DNA of 64,000 nucleotides from an uncultured Bacilli bacterium (GCA_934101575.1 CAKORJ010000001.1:434001-498000), one strand, 5' to 3'; shown: positions 1-8,201, numbered from the stretch's first letter. A program made the numbers and translations. The notes: a model not told the origin generated them from the letters alone.

Positions 1-540
1 AGCATATCCTAGTGTGTATGATGTAAAATCTCCATTTGGATAATATCTTTTTTCATCTTCTATAAAATCTAAGCCTGGTAAATTTAGTTTTTCTATTGAT
101 TCTTTTTCTAATTCTGTTAAACCTTTTCCTGCACTTCCAAACTCTACTTGGTATTTACCTTTTTGATTTAGTATTTCATATATTTCATTTTCTTTTAGAT
201 CTAAGACTGTTGCTAGTTTTTTTGCTGTTTGCCTTTTGTCTTTTACGTGATGAAGTTCATTTGATCCTTCACTTCTTGATGCGTCTAAATAGGCTATTAG
301 TGTATATGAGGATACATTTATGGCTAAGGCTTCTCCGTTCGCGTCGTATATATTTCCTCTTTTTGCATATATCTTTTTTGATACTACACTTCTGCTATCA
401 GCAAATTCTTTCAAATTTACTCCGTCTACTTTTTTTGATAATCCTAAGTATGATACTCTTCCTACTAATATAAGAAAACAAAAAAGAGCAAATACTATAA
501 ATATGTTGATTAATTTATTACTAACTTTGCCCTTTTTCAT
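1..540 (-). CDS. ftsI: Class B penicillin-binding protein, N-terminal part (FtsI/PBP2B type), cut by window edge
   Basis: Cell-wall transpeptidase of septal peptidoglycan synthesis. Only about the first 180 residues are present because the gene runs off the left edge. A short basic N-terminus is followed by one membrane segment (about residues 11-28) and then RGNIYDANGEALA, the conserved RGxIxDxNG motif of class B PBP pedestal domains. The catalytic domain lies outside the window. The start is an ATG at 540 preceded by AAGGTGATATAA. It follows ftsL by 10 nt in the mraZ-rsmH-ftsL-pbp order, which supports a divisome role over a sporulation (SpoVD) one, though the N-terminus alone cannot decide. 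Confidence 0.85.
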   Translation of the reverse strand, partial: MKKGKVSNKLINIFIVFALFCFLILVGRVSYLGLSKKVDGVNLKEFADSRSVVSKKIYAKRGNIYDANGEALAINVSSYTLIAYLDASRSEGSNELHHVKDKRQTAKKLATVLDLKENEIYEILNQKGKYQVEFGSAGKGLTELEKESIEKLNLPGLDFIEDEKRYYPNGDFTSYTLGYA

Positions 541-550
541 TTATATCACC

Positions 551-850
551 TTACTTATCTATTGTTTTTATACTACTACTAGTATAACTTAATCCCATTT
601 TTTTTGCAACTGACTCTAGATTTTCAAGTGAAGCTAATTCATTTATTTTCATTTGTAAACTTTCATTGTTTTTATTCTGTTTTTCTATTTCTGATTTATT
701 GTTTTCTAATTTATAATTCATTTCACTTAGAGTACTTTTTGCAAATACACTCATGAAGGGGTACGATAAACAAATAATTGCAGTAATAACAAAAAGTACT
801 TTTTCATATTTTGTAAATTTTACTGAACCTTTTTTCTTTTTCTTTTTCAA
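551..850 (-). CDS. ftsL: Cell division protein FtsL-like
   Basis: A 99-residue bitopic protein with a lysine-rich cytoplasmic N-terminus, one membrane segment (about residues 18-38) and an extracytoplasmic coiled coil (about 40-85) ending near AKKMGLSY. This is the usual FtsL layout, and its place between rsmH and the class B PBP gene is the conserved location. FtsL forms the divisome complex with DivIC/FtsB. The start is TTG at 850 with AAGGAAGGGAT upstream. Sequence identity in this family is low, so the call rests on topology and synteny. Confidence 0.8.
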   Translation of the reverse strand: MKKKKKKGSVKFTKYEKVLFVITAIICLSYPFMSVFAKSTLSEMNYKLENNKSEIEKQNKNNESLQMKINELASLENLESVAKKMGLSYTSSSIKTIDK

Positions 851-864
851 ATCTATCCCTTCCT

Positions 865-1791
865 TTATTTTATCCTTTCAATAACTCTTAGTTTTGCTGA
901 TTTACTTCTTTTGTTTATTTTCATTTCTTCTTCACTAGGTAGTATTGGTTTGTTTGTTAGTATTTTGTAATCTGGTAACATGTTTATGGGAATATTGGGC
1001 ATTCCTTTTATTAAATCTGGTATATTTGAATTTTCTTTAAATATGTTTTTACAGATTCTATCTTCTAGCGAATGAAATGTTATGACTACTAGTCTTCCTC
1101 CTGGTTTTAGTAATTCTAGACTTGATTCTAGTGCTGTTTTTAATTCTTCTAATTCGTTATTTACTTCTATTCTAAGAGCTTGAAAAACTTTTTTTGCTGG
1201 ATGTGAGTGTCTTTTTTCTTTATATGGATAACATCTATCTATTATTTCTACTAATTCTAATGTTGTTTTTATTGGTTTTTCTTGTCTTTTAATGTCTATT
1301 TCATTTGCTATTTTATAGGCATGTTTTTCTTCACCATATTCTCTAAATATAGAAGCTAATCTTTTTGGGTCATAATTGTTTATTATGTATTCGGCATTTA
1401 GTTCTTGGTTTTGATCCATTCTCATATCTAATGGGCCATCTTGCATATAACTAAATCCTCTTTGACCTTCGTCTATTTCTACGGATGATACTCCTATATC
1501 AAATAAAATACCGTCTACTTTGTCATATAACACTTCTGTTTTTTCTTTAATGTTTTTGAAGCCTGTGTTGTATATTTTGAAGTTTGATCCTATTTTTTTT
1601 AATTTTTCTGTGCTGTATTTAATAGCATCTTTATCTTTATCAAATGCTATTAAAAAACCTTTTTTTGCTCTTTTTAGAATTTGACTTGAATGTCCTGCAA
1701 AACCTAGTGTTGCATCAATGTAGACCCCATCTTCTTTTATATTTAAATATTCTATTGCTTCTTCTAATAATACGCTTATGTGTTTTTCCAT
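865..1791 (-). CDS. rsmH: 16S rRNA (cytosine(1402)-N4)-methyltransferase RsmH (MraW)
   Basis: Methylates N4 of C1402 in 16S rRNA using SAM. The 308 residues match the family length. Visible motifs: HISVLLEEAIEYL at the N-terminus, the SAM-binding DATLGFAGHS near residue 27, FDIGVSS near residue 98, and SFHSLEDR near residue 243. The start is ATG at 1791 after GAGGTATAAAC, only 2 nt downstream of the mraZ stop. Co-transcribed with mraZ and ftsL. Confidence 0.96.
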   Translation of the reverse strand: MEKHISVLLEEAIEYLNIKEDGVYIDATLGFAGHSSQILKRAKKGFLIAFDKDKDAIKYSTEKLKKIGSNFKIYNTGFKNIKEKTEVLYDKVDGILFDIGVSSVEIDEGQRGFSYMQDGPLDMRMDQNQELNAEYIINNYDPKRLASIFREYGEEKHAYKIANEIDIKRQEKPIKTTLELVEIIDRCYPYKEKRHSHPAKKVFQALRIEVNNELEELKTALESSLELLKPGGRLVVITFHSLEDRICKNIFKENSNIPDLIKGMPNIPINMLPDYKILTNKPILPSEEEMKINKRSKSAKLRVIERIK

Positions 1792-1793
1792 GT

Positions 1794-2231
1794 TTATACC
1801 TCTATATCTGTTTCAAAAAGATGGTCTGCTAAGTCTGATAATTCTTCTTTACTTTTATTCATGAATGTGTTCCAGTTGTCTTTTGACCATATTTCTACTC
1901 TATCATTTACTCCGATTATTACACATTCTTTTAAAAGTGTTGCATATTCGGTTAATGGTAGTGGTAGTTTGATTCTTCCTTGTTTGTCAAATTCTGTTTC
2001 GGTGGCACCAGATAGGAACACTCTTGTGAAGCTTCTGGCATCTTTTTTAGTGAATGGAAGTGTTTTTAATTTTGTTACTATTTGTGACCACTCTTCTTTG
2101 GAATAGATAAATAAACATTCTTCTAATCCTCTTGTTATGATTATGGTATTTCCTAACTCTTCTCTTAGTTTAGAAGGCATTATTATTCTTCTTTTTTCAT
2201 CTATATTATGATGGAACTCTCCCATTAACAT
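1794..2231 (-). CDS. mraZ: Transcriptional regulator MraZ
   Basis: DNA-binding regulator of the division and cell wall cluster with two AbrB-like MraZ domains. The first carries MGEFHHNIDEKRRIIMPSKL, the family signature, and the second DKQGRIKLPLPLTEY. I chose the ATG at 2231 (MLMGEF) over an upstream in-frame GTG because GTGGTGAT sits just before it and MraZ proteins usually start two residues before the GEF motif. First gene of the operon; it probably autoregulates through the four GTGG boxes directly upstream. Confidence 0.95.
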   Translation of the reverse strand: MLMGEFHHNIDEKRRIIMPSKLREELGNTIIITRGLEECLFIYSKEEWSQIVTKLKTLPFTKKDARSFTRVFLSGATETEFDKQGRIKLPLPLTEYATLLKECVIIGVNDRVEIWSKDNWNTFMNKSKEELSDLADHLFETDIEV

Positions 2232-2239
2232 AACAATCA

Positions 2240-2273
2240 CCACTTTTCCCCACTATATTCCACTTCCTACCAC
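2240..2273 (-). promoter_or_regulatory. MraZ operator: four GTGG boxes at 10-bp spacing
   Basis: On the minus strand GTGG occurs four times at exact 10-bp intervals (plus-strand CCAC at 2240, 2250, 2260 and 2270). Regularly spaced GTG-rich boxes are the known binding site of MraZ rings in Mollicutes and E. coli. The boxes overlap the predicted transcription start and the mraZ leader, which fits autorepression. Confidence 0.8.
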
Positions 2274-2274
2274 A

Positions 2275-2303
2275 ATTATAGTATTATGAACAAACTTTGT
2301 AAA
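2275..2303 (-). promoter_or_regulatory. Promoter of mraZ operon
   Basis: On the minus strand TTTACA (2303-2298), a 17-bp spacer, then TATAAT (2280-2275). This is a near-consensus vegetative promoter. Its start site would fall inside the GTGG box array. Confidence 0.8.
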
Positions 2304-2375
2304 TAGCTATTATTGTAATTTTATGTCATATATAAGAAACAAGAACATTTGTTTGTAAAGTTTTATGTAAAGAAA

Positions 2376-2394
2376 AAGATCGAAAATCGATCTT
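2376..2394 (-). terminator. Terminator after pseudopilin gene 2399-4174
   Basis: AAGATCGA / TCGATCTT, 8-bp perfect stem with an AAA loop, followed on the minus strand by a T-rich stretch. Begins just past the stop codon of the large pseudopilin gene. Confidence 0.7.
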
Positions 2395-2398
2395 AATA

Positions 2399-4174
2399 TT
2401 AGCATCTACCTGGGTCGGTGCTTCCGTTGTAATAATAAGTGTGAACAATATCACTTGGTGAGGTATATATATTACCTGCTCTATCTTTGATTTGCATTCT
2501 AGAGTTAACTGTTATTCTAGAATTTCTGGAAGGGAAAATATTATAGTGTGTAATTCTAATATGGCTTGCTTTTCCTTGAATTGTTGTGGCCCAGTCGGCT
2601 TCAGCCATACGAGTGTAGGCAGATTTATATGAACATAAATAAGACTTACTGCTACAACGCGGACAATAACTATAACAATGTCTCCATCTATAAACATCAA
2701 TATTAGAGCCACCATCATCTTTCATGTACATATAAAATTGGTATTCATTACTTGTTTTTTGATGGAAACAATGTCTATACACGGTTGGAGGAGTTATATC
2801 TTGATATATGTTGGTTCTACAAGGACTATTGTTACAAACTTTAGATGTGTTACCTGCTCTATCTGTAACTACTATATACATTACCAACTGTCTATTTGTT
2901 CTTGCCCATTTTTTTGTAGCTTGATTTGCTGTTGGGGTGCTTGACCAATCTTTATATTCAGTTTCTGTTTCAGATAACTTATATACTACATTTGTTGGAT
3001 CTACTCCTGAGTAAGAATCTTGGTATGGTATTGTTACTGTTATATCTTGGTTAGTCCAATTGCCATTACTGGAATTATTTACTCTTCCTATTACTGGTGG
3101 TGTTCTGTCTAGTTTTGTACCTATTGTTGCAGATTTTGTTTTGTCATTTTTTGATATTGCAACTATTTTATTAGTTTTGTCTCCTTCTTCTGTTAGCCAT
3201 AAATATTTGTTACCTGTTATAGTTTCTGTATTATTAACTTTTACTTCTTTAAAGTAGTTTTTATTATAAGTTAGTTTTACATATACATATCCATTTGTCC
3301 AAGAGCCATCATATTTTTGTAAACTTGATAATTCTGTTTGAGTGTATCCTGTTGTTTTATGTGAGTTGTAACTTGATTCGTCAACTAAATATTTTTCTGT
3401 TTTAAAATTAGGATCTTCTGGAATTGTAAATTTAAGTTGTTCTCCGCATTCTCGTTGAAAAGAAGCACTGTTTTGAACAAGAACTTTATATGTTCCGTTT
3501 TCTTCTATTTTTATTGTTTTATTGATACTTTTTTTGCCTTTATCTGTGCCTTCAAATATACTTTGTGTACTAATTTTACCGTTATATTTTTTTTCTAATA
3601 ATATATCTGTTATAGATCCTTTATTTGTTTCGGCTGTTATAGTTGTTTGTAATATTCCATTTTTTATTTCTGTACCTGTTAATGAACAATTTATATTTGT
3701 TTTTTCTTCTGGTTTATCAGGGTTAGAGGGATTTTCTGGGCTTGTAGGTGTTTTTAAGTTGCAATACTCTTTTTCTTTTTCTGTTGTTATGTAATTTTTT
3801 TCTTTACATATTAAACATGGATAATAATTAATAGTATCATTTTCGTATACTGCAGTTACATAACTTTGATTTGTACAATCGTTTTGATCTGCATCTTGAA
3901 ATGTACCTGTTATATATTTTTGTGTTGCAAGCTCTTTGGCTGTTATTTGTTTTATATATATACCATCTTTTTGCGGTTGCTCACTTTTGTGTTCTGAATA
4001 ATAGTTCTTTCCTGCTAATGTTAATGTCTTTTTGACATTTTCTTTATATTCTTCCTTGCTTGAGCTTACATATTTACTTATGCTTGGTATTGTTACCCCT
4101 GCTAATATTCCTATTATTGCTATTACTGCTAAAAGTTCTACCATTGTAAAGGCTTTTTTGTTTTTGAATTTCAT
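2399..4174 (-). CDS. Large pseudopilin-like surface protein with Ig-like repeats
   Basis: 591 residues starting with a type IV prepilin leader: KKAFTMVELLAVIAII at residues 6-21, with cleavage expected between Ala and Phe, then a hydrophobic helix. The usual pilin globular region (about 30-130) ends in paired cysteines (CLICKEKN). It is followed by a Pro/Asn-rich linker and bacterial Ig-like segments recognisable by DRTPPVI, WTNQDITVTI and DRAGNTS. The C-terminal 130 residues are rich in Cys, Tyr, Arg and His. Most pilins are 130-200 residues, so this is a pilin stalk fused to an adhesin-like extension. It is probably processed by the prepilin peptidase at 38724-39500. The start ATG at 4174 follows TAGGAGG. 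Confidence 0.75.
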   Translation of the reverse strand: MKFKNKKAFTMVELLAVIAIIGILAGVTIPSISKYVSSSKEEYKENVKKTLTLAGKNYYSEHKSEQPQKDGIYIKQITAKELATQKYITGTFQDADQNDCTNQSYVTAVYENDTINYYPCLICKEKNYITTEKEKEYCNLKTPTSPENPSNPDKPEEKTNINCSLTGTEIKNGILQTTITAETNKGSITDILLEKKYNGKISTQSIFEGTDKGKKSINKTIKIEENGTYKVLVQNSASFQRECGEQLKFTIPEDPNFKTEKYLVDESSYNSHKTTGYTQTELSSLQKYDGSWTNGYVYVKLTYNKNYFKEVKVNNTETITGNKYLWLTEEGDKTNKIVAISKNDKTKSATIGTKLDRTPPVIGRVNNSSNGNWTNQDITVTIPYQDSYSGVDPTNVVYKLSETETEYKDWSSTPTANQATKKWARTNRQLVMYIVVTDRAGNTSKVCNNSPCRTNIYQDITPPTVYRHCFHQKTSNEYQFYMYMKDDGGSNIDVYRWRHCYSYCPRCSSKSYLCSYKSAYTRMAEADWATTIQGKASHIRITHYNIFPSRNSRITVNSRMQIKDRAGNIYTSPSDIVHTYYYNGSTDPGRC

Positions 4175-4204
4175 ATGTGACCTCCTATAGCTTCTTATAT
4201 ATGT

Positions 4205-4233
4205 AGTATATAATATTTTTTATTTGTTTTCAA
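4205..4233 (-). promoter_or_regulatory. Promoter of pseudopilin gene 2399-4174
   Basis: TTGAAA (4233-4228), 17 bp, TATACT (4210-4205) on the minus strand. Twenty-four of 29 bases are the same as in the DGR target promoter at 36622-36650, including the ten bases running into the -10 box. Confidence 0.7.
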
Positions 4234-4245
4234 GAGAGAAAAAAG

Positions 4246-4270
4246 AAATACAAGCTATTAACTTGTATTT
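4246..4270 (-). terminator. Terminator after pseudopilin gene 4270-6309
   Basis: AAATACAAG / CTTGTATTT, 9-bp perfect stem with a 7-nt loop, starting at the stop codon and followed on the minus strand by CTTTTTTCTCT. Confidence 0.85.
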
Positions 4271-6309
4271 TAATAATGCCAACAAGAATATCTTTGTTTG
4301 CATCCACAACTTTTGTAGTAATACTGTTTGCAACTTCCTCGGTAGGTATATGTTGTTCTTGCACATTTATTTAATGTATATCTGTATTTTGAACATACTT
4401 TTTTTGATCCTCTTTTGTTCCAATCTACACATTTCGATGATACTTTTTTGTATCCTCCGACTGTGCTAGCATTACAAGATGATACCATTGTTTTTCCTAT
4501 ACAACAACCTGTTCCTATTTGATATCCTCCGCTTGTCCAATAATATTTATAACCTGTATTATAATAATATTGTTTGCATCCATTTGTGCAGTATTTTATT
4601 TCTTTACAACTACAAGAACTATGTGGTGAATATTCTTGTACATTATATGCTTTTGAAGTACTTGAGGTATTTCCAGCATTATCTTTACACACTGAACTAT
4701 ATTTGGCATTTCTTGCTGCGCTTGTTATTTTAAAACTTCTTGTTGTTTGGCCATTTACTAGAAGACTAGATACATAGCTTCCTCCTTTATCGGAGCAATT
4801 TATTGTTAAGCTCAATGGTGCTTTGTACCAATCACTTCCTCCTTTTGTCCCGTTTGGTGTATATGTTATTGTTGGGGCGATAGAATCTACTCTTATATCT
4901 TTTGACTTTACTTTGTCATTTGTCCTTTTTGTTGTTTTTACAAATCCTTCATTTATTATAATATTATCTGTTCCGTAACTTCCATTTTTTGGTTTATATG
5001 TTATGTTGTATATTACTTTGTTTTTTTGATTTTGATTTTCTTTATCGTTTCTTGTTATATTTGATATAGTTCCAAGGTTTTTATTTGTAGTTATTTTTGT
5101 TTTATCAACTGATGCTTTTATTCCATCTTTTACATAGCATTCTACGGCTATTGTTCTCTGTTTGTTGGTTCCTATCGCACTATACCATAAGTTTTTATTA
5201 TCTTCATCTATTATACAATATGGATTATCATCATCTTTCATTTGTATTTTAACTTCTTTTTCACAAATACCTTCATTACTTGCTTCATCCATTACATGTC
5301 CATAGTAAGTAGCATCTTTAGTATTTGTTATATTTTTTGTTACTGTATCTGTTCCTGTTACTGTTACTTCATTTGGAAAGCTTAGTGCACCATACATTTT
5401 TTCATTATTATCAATAACTTTTCTTATATCTTCATTGCTACTATAGTTATCTTCTGGTTTTAAAGTTAATGTTTTTTTATTTGGTAACTGAGTTAAACTT
5501 AAAGTACATGATGGTTTGTCATTATCTATTATAAAACTTGCGCATGGCTTAGAATAATTGTTACCTGTATCTATTATTGTTACATTATATGTTCCGTTTT
5601 CAAGGCTTTTGGTTTTAATTATGTTTATGCTTTGTATTTCTTCAAATGTTTTTTTGTTTGTTCTTATATAATATTTTTTCTTTGTTTTTTGATTTTCCAC
5701 TTCTATGGCTGCTATTTTACCTAGTTTGCCCATACTATTATAGTGATCATTTATACTGTTTATAAATAGTTTTTTGGGATTGAATACTTTGTTATTATAT
5801 TCTTTATGTCCATTATAACTTGGATTACTACATGTTGGTTCTATTGTATCTTCCCAATCTTTTCCTTGACATACTGGATCTTCTTTACTGTAATTTATTG
5901 TTGTTCCCTTACCTTCACATATTAGACATGCATGCCATTCATAGTTTTCTTCGTTTTTATTATCTCTTTTTACATATACATAGCTTGGGCTACAACTTCT
6001 TCCTTCTGAATCTACAAAATCTTTTGATATTAAATTATTTGTTTGGATTTCTGGTAATGATACTGTGCTATATGATTTTTGTTTATATAATCCTCGGTAG
6101 TCTCTTGTTGGAAGTTTTGATTTGTTATTTGAATAGTATTCTTTTCCCGATAATAATAATTGCGTTTTTAATTTTTCATTATATTTGTCTTTTCCCTCCG
6201 TGACATACTTTGATACCATTGGTATTACTACAGCGGTTAGTACTGCTAATATTACTATTGCAATTAGTACTTCGACCATTGTAAAGCCTTTTTTCTTTTT
6301 ATTTTTCAT
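4270..6309 (-). CDS. Large pseudopilin-like surface protein with Cys/Tyr-rich C-terminus
   Basis: About 679 residues. Residues 3-20 hold KKKKGFTMVEVLIAIVIL, a type IV prepilin signal cleaved between Gly and Phe. A pilin-like head region (about 25-165) is followed by several Ig-like segments (around APTITYTPNGT, DKGGSYVSS, CKDNAGNTSS). The last 110 residues are very rich in Cys and Tyr (CSCKEIKYC, GTGCCIGKT, KSCGCKQRYSCWHY), suggesting a disulfide-bonded tip. The ATG at 6309 was chosen because GGAGGATTAT sits directly before it. Paralogue of the next gene downstream (2399-4174), sharing the leader, Ig-like segments and cysteine-rich end. Function as adhesin or filament tip is inferred. Confidence 0.75.
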   Translation of the reverse strand: MKNKKKKGFTMVEVLIAIVILAVLTAVVIPMVSKYVTEGKDKYNEKLKTQLLLSGKEYYSNNKSKLPTRDYRGLYKQKSYSTVSLPEIQTNNLISKDFVDSEGRSCSPSYVYVKRDNKNEENYEWHACLICEGKGTTINYSKEDPVCQGKDWEDTIEPTCSNPSYNGHKEYNNKVFNPKKLFINSINDHYNSMGKLGKIAAIEVENQKTKKKYYIRTNKKTFEEIQSINIIKTKSLENGTYNVTIIDTGNNYSKPCASFIIDNDKPSCTLSLTQLPNKKTLTLKPEDNYSSNEDIRKVIDNNEKMYGALSFPNEVTVTGTDTVTKNITNTKDATYYGHVMDEASNEGICEKEVKIQMKDDDNPYCIIDEDNKNLWYSAIGTNKQRTIAVECYVKDGIKASVDKTKITTNKNLGTISNITRNDKENQNQKNKVIYNITYKPKNGSYGTDNIIINEGFVKTTKRTNDKVKSKDIRVDSIAPTITYTPNGTKGGSDWYKAPLSLTINCSDKGGSYVSSLLVNGQTTRSFKITSAARNAKYSSVCKDNAGNTSSTSKAYNVQEYSPHSSCSCKEIKYCTNGCKQYYYNTGYKYYWTSGGYQIGTGCCIGKTMVSSCNASTVGGYKKVSSKCVDWNKRGSKKVCSKYRYTLNKCARTTYTYRGSCKQYYYKSCGCKQRYSCWHY

Positions 6310-6334
6310 ATAATCCTCCATATTTTATATGTTA

Positions 6335-6363
6335 ATTTTAACTTTTGTGACTATTTTTGTCAA
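6335..6363 (-). promoter_or_regulatory. Promoter of pseudopilin gene 4270-6309
   Basis: TTGACA (6363-6358), 17 bp, TAAAAT (6340-6335) on the minus strand, about 30 bp ahead of the start codon. Confidence 0.75.
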
Positions 6364-6383
6364 TATTTGCTATTATAATATAA

Positions 6384-6422
6384 AAAAGAAATGAAGTTTT
6401 TGTAAAATGTTTCATTTCTTTT
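6384..6422 (-). terminator. Terminator after Rpn-type nuclease gene
   Basis: 12-bp inverted repeat AAAAGAAATGAA / TTCATTTCTTTT with a 15-nt loop at the stop codon of the 6421-7296 gene, followed by a short T stretch on the minus strand. Confidence 0.65.
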
Positions 6423-7296
6423 AATTTAGATTTTTTAGTTCTTCAACAGAAATACCTGTACATTCTGATATTATGTTTATGTCTAAGTTTTTATTTAACA
6501 TCTGCTTGGCTATGGATAATTTACTTTCTTTAATACCATCTTCTCGGCCTTCTTTTTGTCCTTTTCTCAGTCCTTCTCTCAGTCCTTCTTCCATACCTTC
6601 CTTAATTGCTTCGTTCTTTAAAGTATTTATTACCATTTCATTATCTTTTTCTGGTGATATTACATTTACAAATTCTGTATCATTATTTAATTCTTCTACA
6701 TTATCCATATACTTTTTCATAAACTTATATCCTTTCTCTTTATACAAAACATTTAAATCTTTCATATTTAATCCAAGCATCAAGAAATGACTATAGTTTA
6801 ATGCCTTGTTTCTATCACCATGATACCATATATTTAGTAATAAATCCATATTTATTTCTCTTATTAACATTCTATCACAGTACTTTATTCCTTTCTCTGA
6901 TTGTACATAATATTCTGTTAGTATTTCCCCCTTTATTCCTTTTCCCCATGTTATATTAAGTAAGATATGAAGTGGTACATTATCATATGAATCTCCTCTT
7001 GATACACTATTTGAAAACACACTTGATAAATATGCTAGATTTCTTATTGGAAGACTTGTATAAAAACCATTATTAATCTCTACTATTATATTCCCTATAT
7101 CTGTTTTTACATTTATATCTAAAGTCTTACTTTTTATAGAAAACTCTTTTTTAGGTAATTCATTTGGAATTATTTTATATGACTTTATTTCTCTTTCTAA
7201 AGCATATTTTAAAAAATATTTAAATACTTCTTCATCTCTAGCCACGGCATTTTTAAATACCGCGTCATATCTTGCATCATAGAATGGTTTCGCCAT
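6421..7296 (-). CDS. Rpn-family PD-(D/E)XK nuclease/transposase-like protein
   Basis: 292 residues. MAKPFYDARYDAVFKNAVA at the N-terminus and a following PD-(D/E)XK-type core (around DINVKTDIGNIIVEINNG, residues 61-78) are typical of the recombination-promoting nuclease / transposase_31 family. The region after residue 230 is a charged repeat (EGLREGLRKGQKEG) followed by the common C-terminal module ending ECTGISVEELKNLN. The start at ATG 7296 is set by GGAGGTG 9 nt upstream; the longer frame has no ribosome binding site. A second member lies at 29427-30356. The family nicks or cuts DNA; its role here is unknown. Confidence 0.82.
   Translation of the reverse strand: MAKPFYDARYDAVFKNAVARDEEVFKYFLKYALEREIKSYKIIPNELPKKEFSIKSKTLDINVKTDIGNIIVEINNGFYTSLPIRNLAYLSSVFSNSVSRGDSYDNVPLHILLNITWGKGIKGEILTEYYVQSEKGIKYCDRMLIREINMDLLLNIWYHGDRNKALNYSHFLMLGLNMKDLNVLYKEKGYKFMKKYMDNVEELNNDTEFVNVISPEKDNEMVINTLKNEAIKEGMEEGLREGLRKGQKEGREDGIKESKLSIAKQMLNKNLDINIISECTGISVEELKNLN
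6559..6594 (-). repeat. 12-bp tandem repeat in Rpn coding sequence
   Basis: Units TCCTTTTCTCAG, TCCTTCTCTCAG and TCCTTCTTCCAT lie head to tail on the plus strand. They encode the repeated GLRE/GLRK tetrapeptides. Such in-frame repeats can expand or shrink without breaking the frame. Confidence 0.7.
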
Positions 7297-7318
7297 CAAG
7301 ATTAACACCTCCATATGC

Positions 7319-7347
7319 ATTATATATAAGAATAAATTCCATGTAAA
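7319..7347 (-). promoter_or_regulatory. Promoter of Rpn-type nuclease gene
   Basis: TTTACA (7347-7342), 17 bp, TATAAT (7324-7319) on the minus strand, ending just ahead of the GGAGGTG ribosome binding site. The remaining upstream stretch 7348-7478 holds nothing else I can identify. Confidence 0.75.
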
Positions 7348-7478
7348 ATGACCATTTTTATCTTTTAACACAAAAAATGTATAATAAAACAAAATATTCT
7401 CTTATACATTCTTTATTTTTATATTACATCACTCTATTTAATTATTACAAAGTATTAAAATTTTTTTATATAAAAAAA

Positions 7479-7503
7479 ATTAAACAGCTTTTAACTATTT
7501 AAT
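7479..7503 (-). terminator. Terminator after yqeY
   Basis: ATTAAATAGT / GCTGTTTAAT (minus strand) forms a 10-bp stem with two G-T pairs, overlapping the yqeY stop and followed by a run of eight T. Confidence 0.75.
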
Positions 7504-7931
7504 CTTTCTCTTATTTTATTTGTTACTTGTTTCATATCACATTTATTTTTTAGAAGTGGTGTTATTACTCTCATTACTTGACCTAAATCTTTTGGGGTTG
7601 TTGCATTTGTTTCTATTATTCCGTTTTCTATTATTTCGTTTATTTCTTCTTCTGTTAGTTGTTTTGGCATATATTCGTTTAATATATCAATTTCTTCTTG
7701 ATATGATTTTACAAGATCGTCTCTTTCTGCTTTTTTAAATTCATTTATTGAATCATTTCTCATTTTTATTTGTTTATTTACTACATCTAATAGAAGTTCA
7801 TCGTTTTCTTCTTTTTTGTTATTTATTTTTTCTAGCTGCATTGCTCCTTTTACTGCTCTTAGTGTATTTAGTTTTACTTTGTTTTTGTCTTTCATTGCTT
7901 GTATCATTTCTTGGTTAAATTTTTCTAACAT
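7491..7931 (-). CDS. yqeY: GatB/YqeY domain-containing protein
   Basis: 146 residues, full length for YqeY: an all-helical protein homologous to the C-terminal tRNA-binding domain of GatB. Typical features are EKFNQEMIQAMKDKNK at the N-terminus, NTLRAVKGAMQLEKI, and EYMPKQLTEEEINEII near residue 87. Located directly behind rpsU, as in many Firmicutes, but separated from it by a terminator. Likely involved in aminoacyl-tRNA quality or tRNA-dependent amidation; the exact role is not established. Confidence 0.93.
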   Translation of the reverse strand: MLEKFNQEMIQAMKDKNKVKLNTLRAVKGAMQLEKINNKKEENDELLLDVVNKQIKMRNDSINEFKKAERDDLVKSYQEEIDILNEYMPKQLTEEEINEIIENGIIETNATTPKDLGQVMRVITPLLKNKCDMKQVTNKIRERLNS

Positions 7932-7951
7932 AGTATTTCTCCTTTCAAAAA

Positions 7952-7970
7952 AAGCAGTATGTCACTGCTT
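7952..7970 (-). terminator. Terminator between rpsU and yqeY
   Basis: AAGCAGT / ACTGCTT, 7-bp perfect stem with a 5-nt loop, followed by seven T on the minus strand. It overlaps the rpsU stop codon and should reduce readthrough into yqeY. Confidence 0.85.
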
Positions 7971-8166
7971 AATCTCTTCGACTATTCTTTTTGTTTCTCT
8001 TCTTAGAGTTTATGGTGTTCTTTTTCTTTTCTTCTCTTCTTATTACTCCTGGTTTGTCATAGAATTTTCTTTTTTTGGCTTCTGAAAGGACTCCATCACG
8101 TGCACATCTTTGTTTGAATTTTTTTAATGATGCTTCTAAGTTACCTTTTACTGTTACTTCGGTCAT
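7969..8166 (-). CDS. rpsU: 30S ribosomal protein S21
   Basis: 65 residues. The small-subunit protein S21, recognisable by EASLKKFKQRCARDGVL and the highly basic tail (RREEKKKNTINSKKRNKK). Start ATG at 8166 after GAAAGGAGGGTTAAACT. It has its own strong promoter and terminator and is followed by yqeY. Confidence 0.95.
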   Translation of the reverse strand: MTEVTVKGNLEASLKKFKQRCARDGVLSEAKKRKFYDKPGVIRREEKKKNTINSKKRNKKNSRRD

Positions 8167-8201
8167 AGTTTAACCCTCCTTTCTTGCCTTTGCTAATTTG
8201 T

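Noticed and set aside
6421..7296. Active insertion sequence or transposon around the Rpn-type genes
   Set aside because: No terminal inverted repeats or target duplications flank either gene; each has its own promoter and terminator, so they are annotated as stand-alone nuclease genes.
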